Source: CAVPUA01 sp963708805 (lineage in GTDB: Bacteria > Actinomycetota > Actinomycetes > Mycobacteriales > Jatrophihabitantaceae). Taken from it: 64,000 bases of DNA. The DNA lies in the NCBI GenBank assembly GCA_963708805.1, contig CAVPUA010000003.1, forward strand, positions 1,240,001 through 1,304,000, read 5' to 3'. A model generated the notes under the pieces. The model was not told the origin of the DNA and made no database searches. It saw only the letters and a list, made by a program, of their open reading frames with translations. Position numbers and translations under genes: made by a program. How positions within the stretch are numbered: position 1 is the stretch's first letter; each line of letters begins with the position of its first letter. This document shows positions 8,039-17,718 of the stretch, one piece after another.

Positions 8039-9427
8039 TCAGATCGGCGAACTTTCGGCAGTTGCCGCAACCGCCCGGCGAACGGCCGCCAGGGACGCGG
8101 CGACGTCGTCGGCGTCGGTCGACCAGTTGCTCACCGACACCCGGATCACGTCTCGCCCCTGCCACTTCGATCCGGACATCCAGGTGACTCCCTCGCCCAG
8201 CAGGTGCGCGGTCACCGCGCGCGTCCGATCGTCGTCGCCGACCGCGAAGCAGACCTGCGTGTAGACGACCTGGTTGAGGACCTCGGCGCCGTCGATCGCG
8301 TCGATGCCGTTCGCGAGGTCCTGGGCATTCGCGACCAGGGCGTCGATGAGGTCACCGACACCGGAGCGGCCGAGCGAACGCAACGCCGCCCAGACCGGCA
8401 CCCCGCGCGCCCGCCTGGACATCTCGGGTGTCTTGTCGAGCGGGTCCCCGGCCGGATCGGCGATCAGGTAGCTCGCATGCACGCCCATCGCCGTCCGCAG
8501 CGGCAGCGGATCGGCCACGATGGCCACCCCGCAGTCGTAGGGAACGTTCAGTGTCTTGTGGGCATCCGTCGCCCACGAGTCGGCGGCCGCGTAGCCCGCG
8601 ACCAGATGATGGTGCCGCTCACTCGCACCGGCCCACAGTCCGAACGCGCCGTCGATGTGCACCCAGGCACCGAGCTCGTGGGCGAGGGCGATCGCCTCGG
8701 TGAAGTCGTCGAACGCGCCCGAGTGCAGATTGCCCGCCTGCAGGCAGACGATGGTCGGACCCTGCCCGAGCGCCCGCTGCAGGGAGTCGATACGAATCCG
8801 GCCCTCGTGATCGGCAGCGACCGTCACCGGTGCGCCCAGCCCGAGGTAGCGCAACGCCGCGTCGACCGAGTCGTGGCGCTGGGCGCCCACCACCACGCGC
8901 ACCCGCGGCGCCCCGTGCAGTCCGAGCAGGCCGACGTTCCACCCCGCCTTCGTCAGCACGTGCTCGCGCGCCGCGGCCAGGCAACTGAAGTTGGCCATCG
9001 TCGCGCCGGTCACGAAGCCGACGTCGCTCGTCGCGGGTAGACCGAGCAGGTCCAGCAGCCAACGCGCGGCGGCCTCTTCGGCCGCGACCACGCCCGGCGT
9101 CGCCTTGCGCATGCCGGCGTTCTGGTCCCAGGCGCTGACCAACCAGTCGGCGCCCAGGGCCGCGGGAAGCGTCCCGCCCATCACCCAGCCGAAGAAACGG
9201 CCGCTGCCGATCGCCATCAACCCGGGCTCGGCGGCGTCATTCAGCTCGTCGACGACCGCCGCCGGGTTGGTCGGCCCGTCCGGGATCGTTTCGCCGAACG
9301 CGCTTCGCAGCTCGTCGGCGTCCTGGCTGGGCGGCACCCGCCGGGTCGGGACTGTGCTCAGCCAGCTCAGCGCGCGGGCGGCCGCCGCGTCGAGCGCGGC
9401 CTTGTACTCGTCCGGTTCGGCGGTCAT
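8039..9427 (-). CDS. Pyridoxal-phosphate-dependent decarboxylase/aminotransferase-fold protein
   Basis: A 462-residue group II decarboxylase (aromatic-L-amino-acid decarboxylase-like). It has GFVTGATMANFSCLAAARE, the substrate/cofactor stretch WVHIDGAFGLWA, and the PLP lysine in WATDAHKTLNVPYDCG. The start is ATG at 9427, with GGGGGAA 5 nt upstream; a longer open frame of 51 codons upstream lacks family similarity. It is monocistronic and divergent from phaC. Members decarboxylate aromatic or other amino acids or act on related amines; the substrate cannot be told. The gene is intact. Confidence 0.85.
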   Translation of the reverse strand: MTAEPDEYKAALDAAAARALSWLSTVPTRRVPPSQDADELRSAFGETIPDGPTNPAAVVDELNDAAEPGLMAIGSGRFFGWVMGGTLPAALGADWLVSAWDQNAGMRKATPGVVAAEEAAARWLLDLLGLPATSDVGFVTGATMANFSCLAAAREHVLTKAGWNVGLLGLHGAPRVRVVVGAQRHDSVDAALRYLGLGAPVTVAADHEGRIRIDSLQRALGQGPTIVCLQAGNLHSGAFDDFTEAIALAHELGAWVHIDGAFGLWAGASERHHHLVAGYAAADSWATDAHKTLNVPYDCGVAIVADPLPLRTAMGVHASYLIADPAGDPLDKTPEMSRRARGVPVWAALRSLGRSGVGDLIDALVANAQDLANGIDAIDGAEVLNQVVYTQVCFAVGDDDRTRAVTAHLLGEGVTWMSGSKWQGRDVIRVSVSNWSTDADDVAASLAAVRRAVAATAESSPI

Positions 9428-9656
9428 CGGCGTTCCCCCGTTGGTGGTGCGTCCAGGGTCGATCGTGTCAGGTGACGCGTCAGGCGGCGGTTTTGCTGCG
9501 TCCTCGGTGACCCGCGTCCAGTCCCAGCTGTGTCCAGTCAAACAATCGTTCGTCCGAATTATCAGCAAAGAACGGCCCACGGACCCAGCCGGCCACGGTA
9601 ACGTCTCTCGTCGTACCCATGATCGAAAACGTGGGCTGCGAAGGGGGTGCCGCCGA

Positions 9657-11441
9657 GTGCTCGAGCCACTTCCCGCCGCCCGCAGCGAGTACTTCTACGA
9701 CGAGGCCCACGGCGACAGCGACGAACCCGTCTATTTCGACGAGGACGACCCGATCCAGGTCGAGGCGGCCGCGGCGGGAGCGATCGCCGCGCCCAATCCC
9801 TTCGTCGGCATCGGACCGCGGACGGTCGTGCGCTCCTTCGCCGTCTGGGGCGCTGCCCTCGCCGGGCACCCGATGCGTCTGGCCGGTCAGGCGGCCCGGC
9901 TCGCCACCGACAGCCTCACCGCGCTGAGCGGGCCGCCACCGGGAACCGTCGACCGTCGCTTCGCCCACCCGGCCTGGCAGAACGTGCTGCCCTACCGCTT
10001 GCTGGCCCGCGAATACCTCGTGCTGCGTGATGCGATCTACGAGAGCGTCGAACGATCCGGCCTGAAGGGCGACGACGCCGAACGGGCCCGGTTCGCCGCC
10101 GCGCTACTGGCCGAGGCGCTCGCCCCGACCAACAACCTGCTGCTCAATCCCGCCGGCGCCGAGCGGCTCTGGCGTACGCGCGGGCACGTCGTTGCTGCAC
10201 GGCGCGACCAACCTGCTCGACGACCTGCGGACCAACGGGGCCATGCCGGCGGTCAGCCAGCGCGACGCGTTCACCGTCGGCCGCGATCTGGCCGCGACGC
10301 CGGGACAGGTCGATCTACCGGTCCGACGTCTGCGAGCTGATCCAGTTCAAGCCGAAGACCGCCCAGGTGCGCGAGATCCCGTCGTTGATGATCCCGTCGC
10401 CGGTGAACAAGTACTACTTCCTCGATCTCGCGCCCGGCCGCAGCCTGGTCGAGTACGCCGTGAAGGCCGGCTTGCAGTTCTTCACCGATCAGCTGGCGCA
10501 ATCCGACGCAGCGCGCCAGCGTGACTGGGGCCTCGACACTACGTCCGCGGCGGTCGAGGATGCGCTCGAGGTCGTCGCCGAGGTCACCGGCACCGACTAG
10601 ACGAACCTGCTGGGCGTCTGCGCCGGCGGCCTGATCAGCTCCGATCGTCGATGCGCGCGCGGCGTGGCCCGCGGCCCGCCGATCGGGCCGGCGGCGACCT
10701 ATCTCGTGTCCGGGCATCGACAGCAGTTGGCCGACGACGTTCGGCGCGCTCGCGAGCACCCGGGCGGCCGACGCTGCGCCGTCCGGCGCACGCGCAAGCG
10801 CGGCATGCTGCCCGGACGCGACATCTCGCGCGCATTCGCGTGGATGCGGCCCAACGAGCTGCTCTGGGGCCTGTGGGTCAACAACTACGTGCTGGGCAAG
10901 CGGCGCGCCCAGCACCGACATCCTGTTCTGGAACTCCGACCTCACCAACCTGCCCGCCCGCTTCCACGGCGAGCAGGTCGAGGCCCTGGTCAACAATCCG
11001 TACGCCGAGGCCGGCCGCGTGTCGGTGCTCGGCACGCCGATCGACCTGTCGACGCTGGACAACGACAGCTACTTCCTGGGCGCCCAGCACGACCACATCG
11101 TGCCGTGGCAGGCGTGCTATCGATCGGCCCAGCTCGTCGGCGGATCGGTGCGGTTCGTGGCGGCGTCCGGTGGTCACATCCAGTGCCTGGTCAGCCCGCC
11201 CCGCAATCTCAAGGCCCGTTATCTCGTCGCGGACGAACTGCCGCAACAACCAGGCCTTCCCGACGATCCAGGAGAGTGGATGCAGAACGCGACCGAACAT
11301 CGGGGAACGTGGTGGACGGACTGGACGACCTGGCTCGTCGATCGCTCCGGCGGGCTGCGGCGGGCACCCCGCCGGTCGGGTTCCGATGATCATCCCGCGA
11401 TCCAGGCCGCGCCCGGCCGCTACGTCCACCAGCGCGCATGA
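9657..11441 (+). CDS. phaC: Poly(R)-hydroxyalkanoate synthase, heavily damaged reading frame
   Basis: It polymerises hydroxyacyl-CoA at the surface of PHA granules. Recognisable pieces in order: DRRFAHPAWQNVLPYRLLAREY, NPAGAERLWRTRG, LHGATNLLDDL, PSPVNKYYFLDLAPGRSLVEY, the nucleophile box GVCAGG, WMRPNELLWGLWVNNYVLG, DILFWNSDLTNLPARFHG, DHIVPWQACYRS (catalytic Asp region), GGHIQCLV (catalytic His) and WWTDWTTWL. The pieces lie in different frames. A TAG at 10598-10600 interrupts the frame ten codons before the active cysteine, where a sense codon is expected. The GTG at 9657 has AAGGGGG upstream. The end overlaps phaZ by ATGA. Confidence 0.85.
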
Positions 11442-12235
11442 TCGCCGCCGAGGAGTACGTCGCCATCGGCCGCCATCGCATCCGGGTGGCCGTGCAGGGC
11501 AGCGGTCGTCCACTGCTGTTGATCAACGGCGTAGGCGCGAACCTCGACATGTGGAGCCCGCTGCTGCCGGCCCTGAACGCCGAGACGATCGTCTACGACG
11601 CTCCGGGCACCGGTCGCTCACCCGTCCCGGTCGTCCCGCTCAGCGTCCCGCAGATGGCCAAGATCGCCCTGCGGTTGCTGGACGTTCTCGGATTCGACGA
11701 GGTCGACGTCCTGGGCGTCTCGCTCGGTGGGGTCGTCGCTCAGCAGGTCGCGCTGCGGGCCCCGCAGCGCGTCCGCAAGCTCGTCCTCGCCTCGACGACG
11801 TGGGGCGTGGGGATGTGGCCAGGCAGCATGAAGGCCTGGTCGGTGCTGCTGTCACCGGCGCGCTACTACGTGCCCGGTCACTACGAACGGCACGCCCCGG
11901 ACTTCCTCGGCGGGCGCACCGGGCGTGAGCCCGACCTGGCCCGCACGTACGGCAACGTCCGTCGCTCGCAGCCGCCGCACCCGGTCGGCCACTTCTACCA
12001 GCTGATGGGTGGCGCGACCTGGACGAACCTGCCGCTGCTGCACCGGATCAAGGCGCCGACGCTCGTCCTGAGCGGCGACGACGATCCGCTGGTCCGGCCG
12101 GCCAATGCGCGGATCCTCGCCTGGCGCATCCCGAACTCGCAGCTGCGCATCATCCCCGGCGGCGGCCATCTCGTGATCTTCGACAGTGTCGACGAGGTGG
12201 CGCCCGTCCTCAATGCCTTCCTCAAACAGCCCTGA
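11438..12235 (+). CDS. phaZ: Alpha/beta hydrolase, intracellular PHA depolymerase-like
   Basis: A 265-residue alpha/beta hydrolase with nucleophile elbow GVSLGG (about residue 88-93), LVLSGDDDPLV carrying the acid residue, and GGGHL with the catalytic His. The stretch LAWRIPNSQLRIIPGGGHL and the early LLLINGVGANLDMW closely match the medium-chain PHA depolymerase PhaZ of pseudomonads as I recall it. It overlaps the end of phaC by four bases, so synthase and depolymerase are co-translated. Role: mobilisation of stored polyester to hydroxy acids. The gene is intact. Confidence 0.8.
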   Translation: MIAAEEYVAIGRHRIRVAVQGSGRPLLLINGVGANLDMWSPLLPALNAETIVYDAPGTGRSPVPVVPLSVPQMAKIALRLLDVLGFDEVDVLGVSLGGVVAQQVALRAPQRVRKLVLASTTWGVGMWPGSMKAWSVLLSPARYYVPGHYERHAPDFLGGRTGREPDLARTYGNVRRSQPPHPVGHFYQLMGGATWTNLPLLHRIKAPTLVLSGDDDPLVRPANARILAWRIPNSQLRIIPGGGHLVIFDSVDEVAPVLNAFLKQP

Positions 12236-12249
12236 AGCAGGAGACGTCG

Positions 12250-13787
12250 ATGTACCCAGGCACCTGGGCCGCCAGCACACCCGACAAGGCCGCGGTGATC
12301 GTCGCCGAGACCGGTGAGCCGCGTCACGCTACCGCGAACTCGAGCAGAACTCGGCGCGTCTGGCGCGCTACTTCTACGACCAGGGTCTGCGACCCGGCGA
12401 CGCGGTCGCATTGATCTCGGACAACTCACCGCGGGTCTTCGACGTCTATTGGGCGACGCAGCGCTCGGGGCTCTACATCACCGCCGTCAACTATCACCTG
12501 ACGCCGGCCGAGATGGCCTACATCATCGGCGATTCGGGCGCCCGCGCCGTCGTGGTGTCGGGCTCGACCGCGGACGTCACCGCGGCGCTGGTCGAGGAGT
12601 GCCCGGGCGTCGAGTTGTGGATCGCCTTCGACGGCGCGGTCGCCGGATATCAGGACTACGAGAAGGCGGTGGCCGCCACCTCGTCCGAGCCGTTGCCCGA
12701 CCAGCCGCGGGGGGCCGATCTGCTCTATTCGTCGGGCACCACCGGGCGTCCGAAGGGGATCAAGCCGCCGCTGCCCGATCGTCAGGTCGACGAGCCGGGC
12801 GACACTGTTCGTCGCGGCGTTCGGCCCGATGTACGGCTTCGATGCGAGCACCGTCTATCTGTGCCCCGCGCCGCTCTATCACTCGGCGCCGCTGCGGTTC
12901 TGCGCCACCGTTCAGGCCCTGGGCGGCACCGTCGTACTCATGCGGCGCTTCGACGCCGAAACCGCACTATCCGACATCGAGCGCTACAAGATCACCCACA
13001 GCCAGTGGGTGCCGACCATGTTCGTCCGGCTGCTCAAGCTCGACGCGCAGACGCGCGCCCGCTACGACCTGTCGAGCCTGCGCGTCGCCATCCATGCGGC
13101 GGCACCGTGCCCGGTCGAGGTCAAGCAGAAGATGATCGACTGGTGGGGGCCGATCCTGTTCGAGTACTACTCCTCGACCGAGGCCAACGGCATCACCTTC
13201 ATCGACTCCGAACAGTGGTTGGCCAAGCCGGGTTCGGTCGGGACGGCCGGGTCTGGGAACGGTGCGTATCTGTTCGGCCGACGGCACCCTGCTGCCGGCC
13301 GGTGAGGTCGGGCTCGTCTACTTCGAGCGCGACGCCCTGCCGTTTCGCTATCACAACGACGAGGCGAAGACGCGCTCGGCGCAGCACCCTGAGCACCCGA
13401 CGTGGACCACGACCGGCGACCTGGGCTACGTCGACGACGAGGGCTTCCTGTTCCTGGCCGACCGCCAGGCGTTCGTGATCATCTCGGGCGGAGTGAACAT
13501 CTACCCGCAAGAGATCGAGAACACGCTCGGCGCTGCACCCGGCCGTGTTCGACGTCGCCGTGATCGGTGTTCCCGACGACGAGATGGGGCAGGCCGTCAA
13601 GGCGGTCGTCCAGCCGACGGCGACGGCCACTCCTGGACCCGAACTCGAACGCGAACTGATCGACTACGTCCGGGCGCGCATCGCGCATTTCAAAGCGCCG
13701 CGCAGCGTCGACTTCGTGGACGCGCTACCGCGAACCGAGACCGGCAAGCTGCAGAAGACGACCTTGAGCGACGCTTACAACCGATAG
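12250..13787 (+). CDS. Acyl-CoA synthetase (FadD-like), several frameshifts
   Basis: An adenylate-forming ligase of about 510 residues. MYPGTWAASTPDKAAVIV opens the protein; the ATP loop is LLYSSGTTGRPKGI, followed by EYYSSTE, GDLGYVDDEGFLFLADR and LPRTETGKLQKTTL. Breaks are near 12320 (two extra C bases restore EPVTYRELEQNS), about 12800, about 13255 and about 13540. It follows phaZ by 14 nt and has an AGGAG site 6 nt before the ATG. It probably converts depolymerase products or fatty acids to CoA esters for PHA turnover; this is inferred from the operon. Confidence 0.8.
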
Positions 13788-13985
13788 CTGGTCCGCGCCG
13801 ATGTTGATCAGTGCGGCTTGCCCGGCCGCGCGAATGGCGCCGACGAAACAGCTTCTGGGCGAGCGAAGTTGATCATGCTGGGCTAGCGTCTGAGGTGTCG
13901 GTCACGGCCCGCTTCCGGCAGGGAAAGGCGGGAAGTCCCCTCGACGGGTGGCAATGTTGATCTTGATCGCCTACCCTCGGTGGTG

Positions 13986-14022
13986 AAAGGCCGGTCTCAT
14001 CCCTCCCGAGACCGGCCTTTTT
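13986..14022 (+). terminator. Rho-independent terminator
   Basis: A perfect 10-bp GC-rich stem (13989-13998 with 14008-14017), flanked by AAA/TTT pairs and followed by TTTTT. It ends the PHA operon and lies between convergent genes. It sits 198 nt after the last stop; the stretch between holds two copies of the RTTGATCA motif and no gene that I can support. Confidence 0.9.
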
Positions 14023-14059
14023 CCTGTCCGCGTCCGATCCGGTCGCACTGACAGCGTTT

Positions 14060-15075
14060 TCAGCCGCGCCAGCCGAGGGCCGGCCCGAGCTTGGTCGCCA
14101 TGTCGGTCAGGATCTGGACGTAGTCGGCGTGCTCGAAGCTGAACGGCAGGGCGAACGCGACCTCGTCGATCTCGCGGAACGCCGCGTGGGCGTAGAGCCG
14201 CTCGGCGATCTGGTCGGACGTCCCGAGCAGGTCGAGCGCGAACATCATCCGACCCGGCCCCTGCGGGCTGGTCGTGCGCGGGCGTGCGCGCCTGCACGTA
14301 CCGCTCGTACTTCGCCCGCTGGTCCGCGGTCGCCGAGTCGGTCGGAATGACGACCAGGCCTTGTGACACGCGCGCCCGCTCGCCATCGGGGTGATGGGCG
14401 CGGAAGGTCTGGATATGCGAGAGCTGGACCTCGGCGAAGTCCTCCGACTGCTCGGCCCGGACGACGCTGCTGGTCAGGAAGTTCATCCCGTTCTCGCCCG
14501 CCCACTGGGCCGAGCGCAGGCTCGCTCCGCCGTACCACATGCGGTCGGCCAATCCGGCGGAGAACGGCTGCGACTCGGTCGGAGAAGACCTCGATACCCT
14601 CGACGCCGCTGAAGTCGGTGACAACTTCACCCCGGACGAAGCGCAGCAGCCGGTTCACCCGCTCGTAGCTGAAGTCCTCGGCCTGCGCGGTGTCGGGATA
14701 GAGCGCGTGCTCGACCTGGTCCCAGTGCATCGGCGGTCCGACGCTCATCCCCGGATTGAGCCGCCCGCCCGACAGCAGGTCGACCGTCGCGAGGTCCTCG
14801 GCCAGCCGTAACGGGTTCTCCCAGCCCAGCGGGATGACGGCCGTGCCCAGCTCGATTCGGGTAGTGCGCTGGGAGGCTGCGGCCAGCACCGCGACGGGCG
14901 AGGAGATGCCGTACTGCAGATGGCGGTGACGCACCCACGCGCTGTCGAAGCCGAGCTGCTCACCCAGCTGGATGATCTCGAGCGTGGACTCGTGCCCGGC
15001 TCGCGGATCGGCCGGATCGAACAGCCCGATGGTGAGAAAGCCCAGCTTCCGCAGGGGTTTCGACGAGATCGGCAT
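14060..15075 (-). CDS. LLM class flavin-dependent oxidoreductase, two frameshifts
   Basis: A luciferase-like TIM-barrel enzyme of about 338 residues. The N-terminal LGFLTIGLFDPADP, TTRIELGTAVIPLGWENP and LSGGRLNPGMSVGPP are in one frame. The middle (MWYGGASLRSAQWAGENGMNFL) and the end (GRMMFALDLLGTSDQIAERLY to GPALGWRG) are in two others. Breaks are near 14578 and 14283; one extra G at each restores the protein. Family members oxidise small substrates with FMN or F420; the substrate is unknown. It is transcribed 3 nt behind the small hypothetical gene, so the two form an operon. Confidence 0.8.
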
Positions 15076-15078
15076 CGC

Positions 15079-15450
15079 TTAGGTCGACGGTCGCGGCAGT
15101 AGGACACCGCTCGCATGAAACGTCGCGAGCAATTCTTCGACGAGTGCGTTGAACTGCTTGGTCGCCCGGGCCTGGCCGATGACGCCGCCGGTGAAGCCCG
15201 ACGATGGCCGGCCGATGCGAATGATCGAACCGCCTTCGGCCGCGAACACCGACACCCGTATCTCGAAGTACTGGGCCATGGCGCCCAGCACGACCTGCAT
15301 CGACTTGCGCCCCTTGGTCGCCTTCGCCGACCAGTGGTCGGTCCAGGTCAGCGTGAACCCTCGGCTGGTCAGAGCGGAGGTCGCCGTGTCGCGGGCTCGC
15401 TGCGGGTCGCCGTACACGGCAATGTCTCGTACGTCCACCAGATCGGCCAC
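15079..15450 (-). CDS. Hypothetical protein
   Basis: A 123-residue protein that I do not recognise. It starts MADLVDVRDIAVYGDP. A central basic segment (SAKATKGRKSMQVV) is followed by alternating strands (FEIRVSVFAAEGGSIIRIGRP), which look like an alpha/beta or beta-sandwich domain. No signal peptide, TM helix or cysteine motif. The GTG start lies 5 nt after a TAGAGT -10 box, so the transcript is probably leaderless. It is the first gene of an operon with the LLM oxidoreductase. Confidence 0.6.
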   Translation of the reverse strand: MADLVDVRDIAVYGDPQRARDTATSALTSRGFTLTWTDHWSAKATKGRKSMQVVLGAMAQYFEIRVSVFAAEGGSIIRIGRPSSGFTGGVIGQARATKQFNALVEELLATFHASGVLLPRPST

Positions 15451-15455
15451 GCGAA

Positions 15456-15461
15456 ACTCTA
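15456..15461 (-). promoter_or_regulatory. -10 box TAGAGT, leaderless start
   Basis: TAGAGT on the minus strand, 5 nt before the GTG of the small hypothetical gene. Confidence 0.5.
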
Positions 15462-15475
15462 ACCCGGCTGATCGT

Positions 15476-16838
15476 TCAGAGGTGGGCGGTGTTGCGTCGG
15501 GGGATCTGGTCGGGGTCGATCCAGGGTGGTGGTGTCCAGTGGGGGATGCCTGTGATCATGTGGCAGGTCCAGCCGTGTTTGTGGAAGGTGCGGTGGTGGT
15601 GGCCGCAGAGCAGGGTGAGGTCGTCGACTCAGGTTCGGCGGCTGAGGTGGAAGTCGGTGATGTGGTGGGTTTGGCACCAGGCGGGTGGGATGGTGCAGCC
15701 GGGGAATGAGCAGCCTTGGTCGCGGGCGATGAGGGCGAGTCGTTGGTTCGGGTGGCGAGGCGGTGGGTGTGCGCCGTAGGCGGCGATTTCTTTCGCGCCT
15801 GTGAAGATGATCGGGATGACGTGGGCGTCGGTGGCGATCTGAGCGCCATGGCGAGGCTGATCAGGGCGCCGTGGCCGGTGCGGACCAGCTGCGCGTCGGG
15901 GCGGTGCGCGGCGTGTCCGTGTGTCGGCGCTGTCAGCATCGGCGTCACCGTCGGCGGCGTCGAGGGCCGCGCTGGTGGAGCTGGTCTTCGGTGATGGTCA
16001 AGCAGGATGGTGGCGTTGACGCCGCCGGTGGTGGGGAGTCCGCCGTCGACCAGGAGCCGGTTGAGCCCGTCGAGGAGCGCGTCGTGGTGGCGTTCGCCCG
16101 GCGGTGCGGGGGTCTTTGACGCCGTCGGTTTCCGGGCGGGGCGCGGCCAGGGAGTCCAGCACGGTGAGCAGCGCTTCGGCGCAGGGGGCGGTGAGTTCGC
16201 CCTCGACGTGGGCGGACCCGTCGGCCCGTTGGGCGACGGTGAGGGTGCGGTGCGGTCGCGGTAGGCCTCGTCGGCCAGGACGCCGTCCTGGTCGTGCAGG
16301 TAGGCGATGCGGCGGGCGGCGGTCGCGAGCTGGCGCGGGTCCAGGACGGCGGCGTGCTCGACCAGGTCGCGCTTCGATGACCCGGTCCCACTGCGCGGCG
16401 ACCGCGGGCGGGCAGCTTGTCGATGCGTGCCGCGCGATCACCCGGGCATGCGCGGCCGACAGCACCCCGGCCGCTTCGGCGGCGGCGACGGCCGGGAAGA
16501 TCGCCGGCACCGGCTCCCCGGTCAACGTGCGGCCCGGGGCGAGGTTCTGGGCGCACTCGACCCGCTGCTGGGCATCGGCCGGGGCGATGTTCGACAGTCC
16601 CCGCAGGATACGCCGGCCGTCGTGCGGTACCCGGCCTCGAACCCCAGACCCGCGGGCGTCGATCTCGGCCACCACGACGTGTTCGACCGAGTCGCGGCGC
16701 CGGGAATGGGTCTCCAGGCGCTGGAACAGCCAGGGCCAGGGCGGGGGCTTCGAGGCGGGTCAGGTCCAGGTCGGCGAGGCGCGGTCAGGGCGGCGTCGAG
16801 CCCGTCCAGCGCCTCGTGCATCTCGGATCGTCGAACAT
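15476..16838 (-). CDS. DUF222/13E12 repeat family protein with C-terminal HNH endonuclease domain, frameshifted
   Basis: About 450 residues of the 13E12 family common in mycobacteria and other actinomycetes. The N-terminal DUF222 part reads EALDGLDAALTA, RILRGLSNIAPADAQQRVE, PAVAAAEAAGVLSAAHARVIA and ADGSAHVEGELTAPCAEALL. The C-terminal HNH part reads CSFPGCTIPPAWCQTHHI and LCGHHHRTFHKHGW. The domains are spread over several frames. The ATG at 16838 lies inside a perfect SOS box, and a TAGAAT -10 box sits 7 nt upstream, so this should be a leaderless, LexA-repressed gene. Biochemical role is unknown; a nuclease active in DNA-damage conditions is an inference. Confidence 0.8.
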
Positions 16839-16846
16839 ACGTTCGA
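16831..16846. promoter_or_regulatory. LexA (SOS) box overlapping the start codon of the HNH gene
   Basis: TCGAACATACGTTCGA fits the mycobacterial LexA consensus TCGAAC-N4-GTTCGA perfectly, including the RYRY centre. On the minus strand its right half contains the ATG TTC start of the gene. It abuts the -10 box, so LexA would block initiation. Confidence 0.85.
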
Positions 16847-16877
16847 TTCTAACGCGAATCGGGCATAACCGTGTCAA
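16846..16877 (-). promoter_or_regulatory. SigA-type promoter of the HNH gene
   Basis: On the minus strand, TTGACA (16872-16877) and TAGAAT (16846-16851) are separated by 20 nt, with the ATG 7 nt after the -10. Both hexamers are near consensus; the spacing is longer than the usual 17-18. The remaining 250 bp up to the GNAT gene hold two copies of the 12-mer CTTGATCTTGAG and nothing else I can name. Confidence 0.55.
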
Positions 16878-17125
16878 GCGAATTGCCATATATAACAGCG
16901 ATTTCTCTTGATCTTGAGCCCCCAGCGCGTAAACCCGCCGGGCGTGAACCAGCGGGCACGAGCCAGCGGCGCTCCGCCCGGCCACCCAACGAACGAAAGC
17001 CGAAAGTCGAACCCAACAACCAGCCAACCGTCTCGTCGATGCCGCACTTGATCTTGAGGGACACCAGCCAGCCCCGTCGTCGACGCCACCAGCGGATCTT
17101 GGCGGCGCCGCGATCACCACCATCG

Positions 17126-17689
17126 TCACCCGGCAATGCGGGCGTGCACGTGCATGTCGTGCCAGCCGTCCACATGCAGCTCCTGGCTGCGAGCCGTGCC
17201 CTCGTACTCGTAGTGCGCCTTGTCGGCCACCCGGCACGAGGGCGCGTTGCGGGTCGAGTGGAGCAGTGACATGCGATGAAACCCCGCCTCGAACATCCAG
17301 TCGGTCGCGGCCGTCAGGGCTCGGCCGGCGATGTTGCGTCCGCGCGCGCCCGGCAGGACCCAGTAGGCGACCTCGCCGCCACCGTCGAGCAGGTCCAGAT
17401 CGTGGAATGCCACCCGGCCGACGAGCTGGTCGTTCTCGGTGACGGCCCAGCTCGCGTGTGTCTCGGCCGCCCACTTCTGCGGCCAGGAGGCGACCCACTC
17501 GACCGCTTCGTCGCTGGTCATCGTCCGCGAGTGCCATTTCTGGATGTCGGGGTTGTCGTAGGCGGCGACCACCCCGGGGGCGTCGGACGCCCGCCATGGA
17601 CGAATGATCAACTCCTCGACCGACAACGTCGGCTGCGGATGGGCGCTCAGCCGGCCGGACGGGACAGCGGGTGGAACGAGGATGGGCAT
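17126..17689 (-). CDS. GNAT family N-acetyltransferase
   Basis: A 187-residue acetyltransferase of the RimJ/RimL-like group. It has IIRPWRASDAPGVVAAYDNP at about 27-46, HASWAVTENDQLVGRVAFHDLD in the central sheet, VLPGARGRNIAGRAL as the acetyl-CoA pyrophosphate-binding motif A (R/Q-x-x-G-x-G/A), and FHRMSLLHSTRNAPSCRVADK toward the end. It transfers acetyl from acetyl-CoA to an amine; the acceptor is unknown. Divergent from the next hypothetical gene, with only about 30 nt between the starts. The gene is intact. Confidence 0.85.
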   Translation of the reverse strand: MPILVPPAVPSGRLSAHPQPTLSVEELIIRPWRASDAPGVVAAYDNPDIQKWHSRTMTSDEAVEWVASWPQKWAAETHASWAVTENDQLVGRVAFHDLDLLDGGGEVAYWVLPGARGRNIAGRALTAATDWMFEAGFHRMSLLHSTRNAPSCRVADKAHYEYEGTARSQELHVDGWHDMHVHARIAG

Positions 17690-17718
17690 GCCTCCATCCT
17701 CGCGCCCATACTGGCGGC

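Noticed and set aside
5564..9040. Open frame of 1158 codons on the plus strand
   Set aside because: Long open shadow frame in high-GC DNA. It contains the first part of the DUF2071 protein, then runs out of frame through the acyl-CoA synthetase and antisense to the decarboxylase, with Arg/Pro/Ala/Gly-rich nonsense.
15476..16838. Restriction-modification or intein homing endonuclease
   Set aside because: No methyltransferase partner or intein splice motifs; the DUF222 part places it in the 13E12 family.
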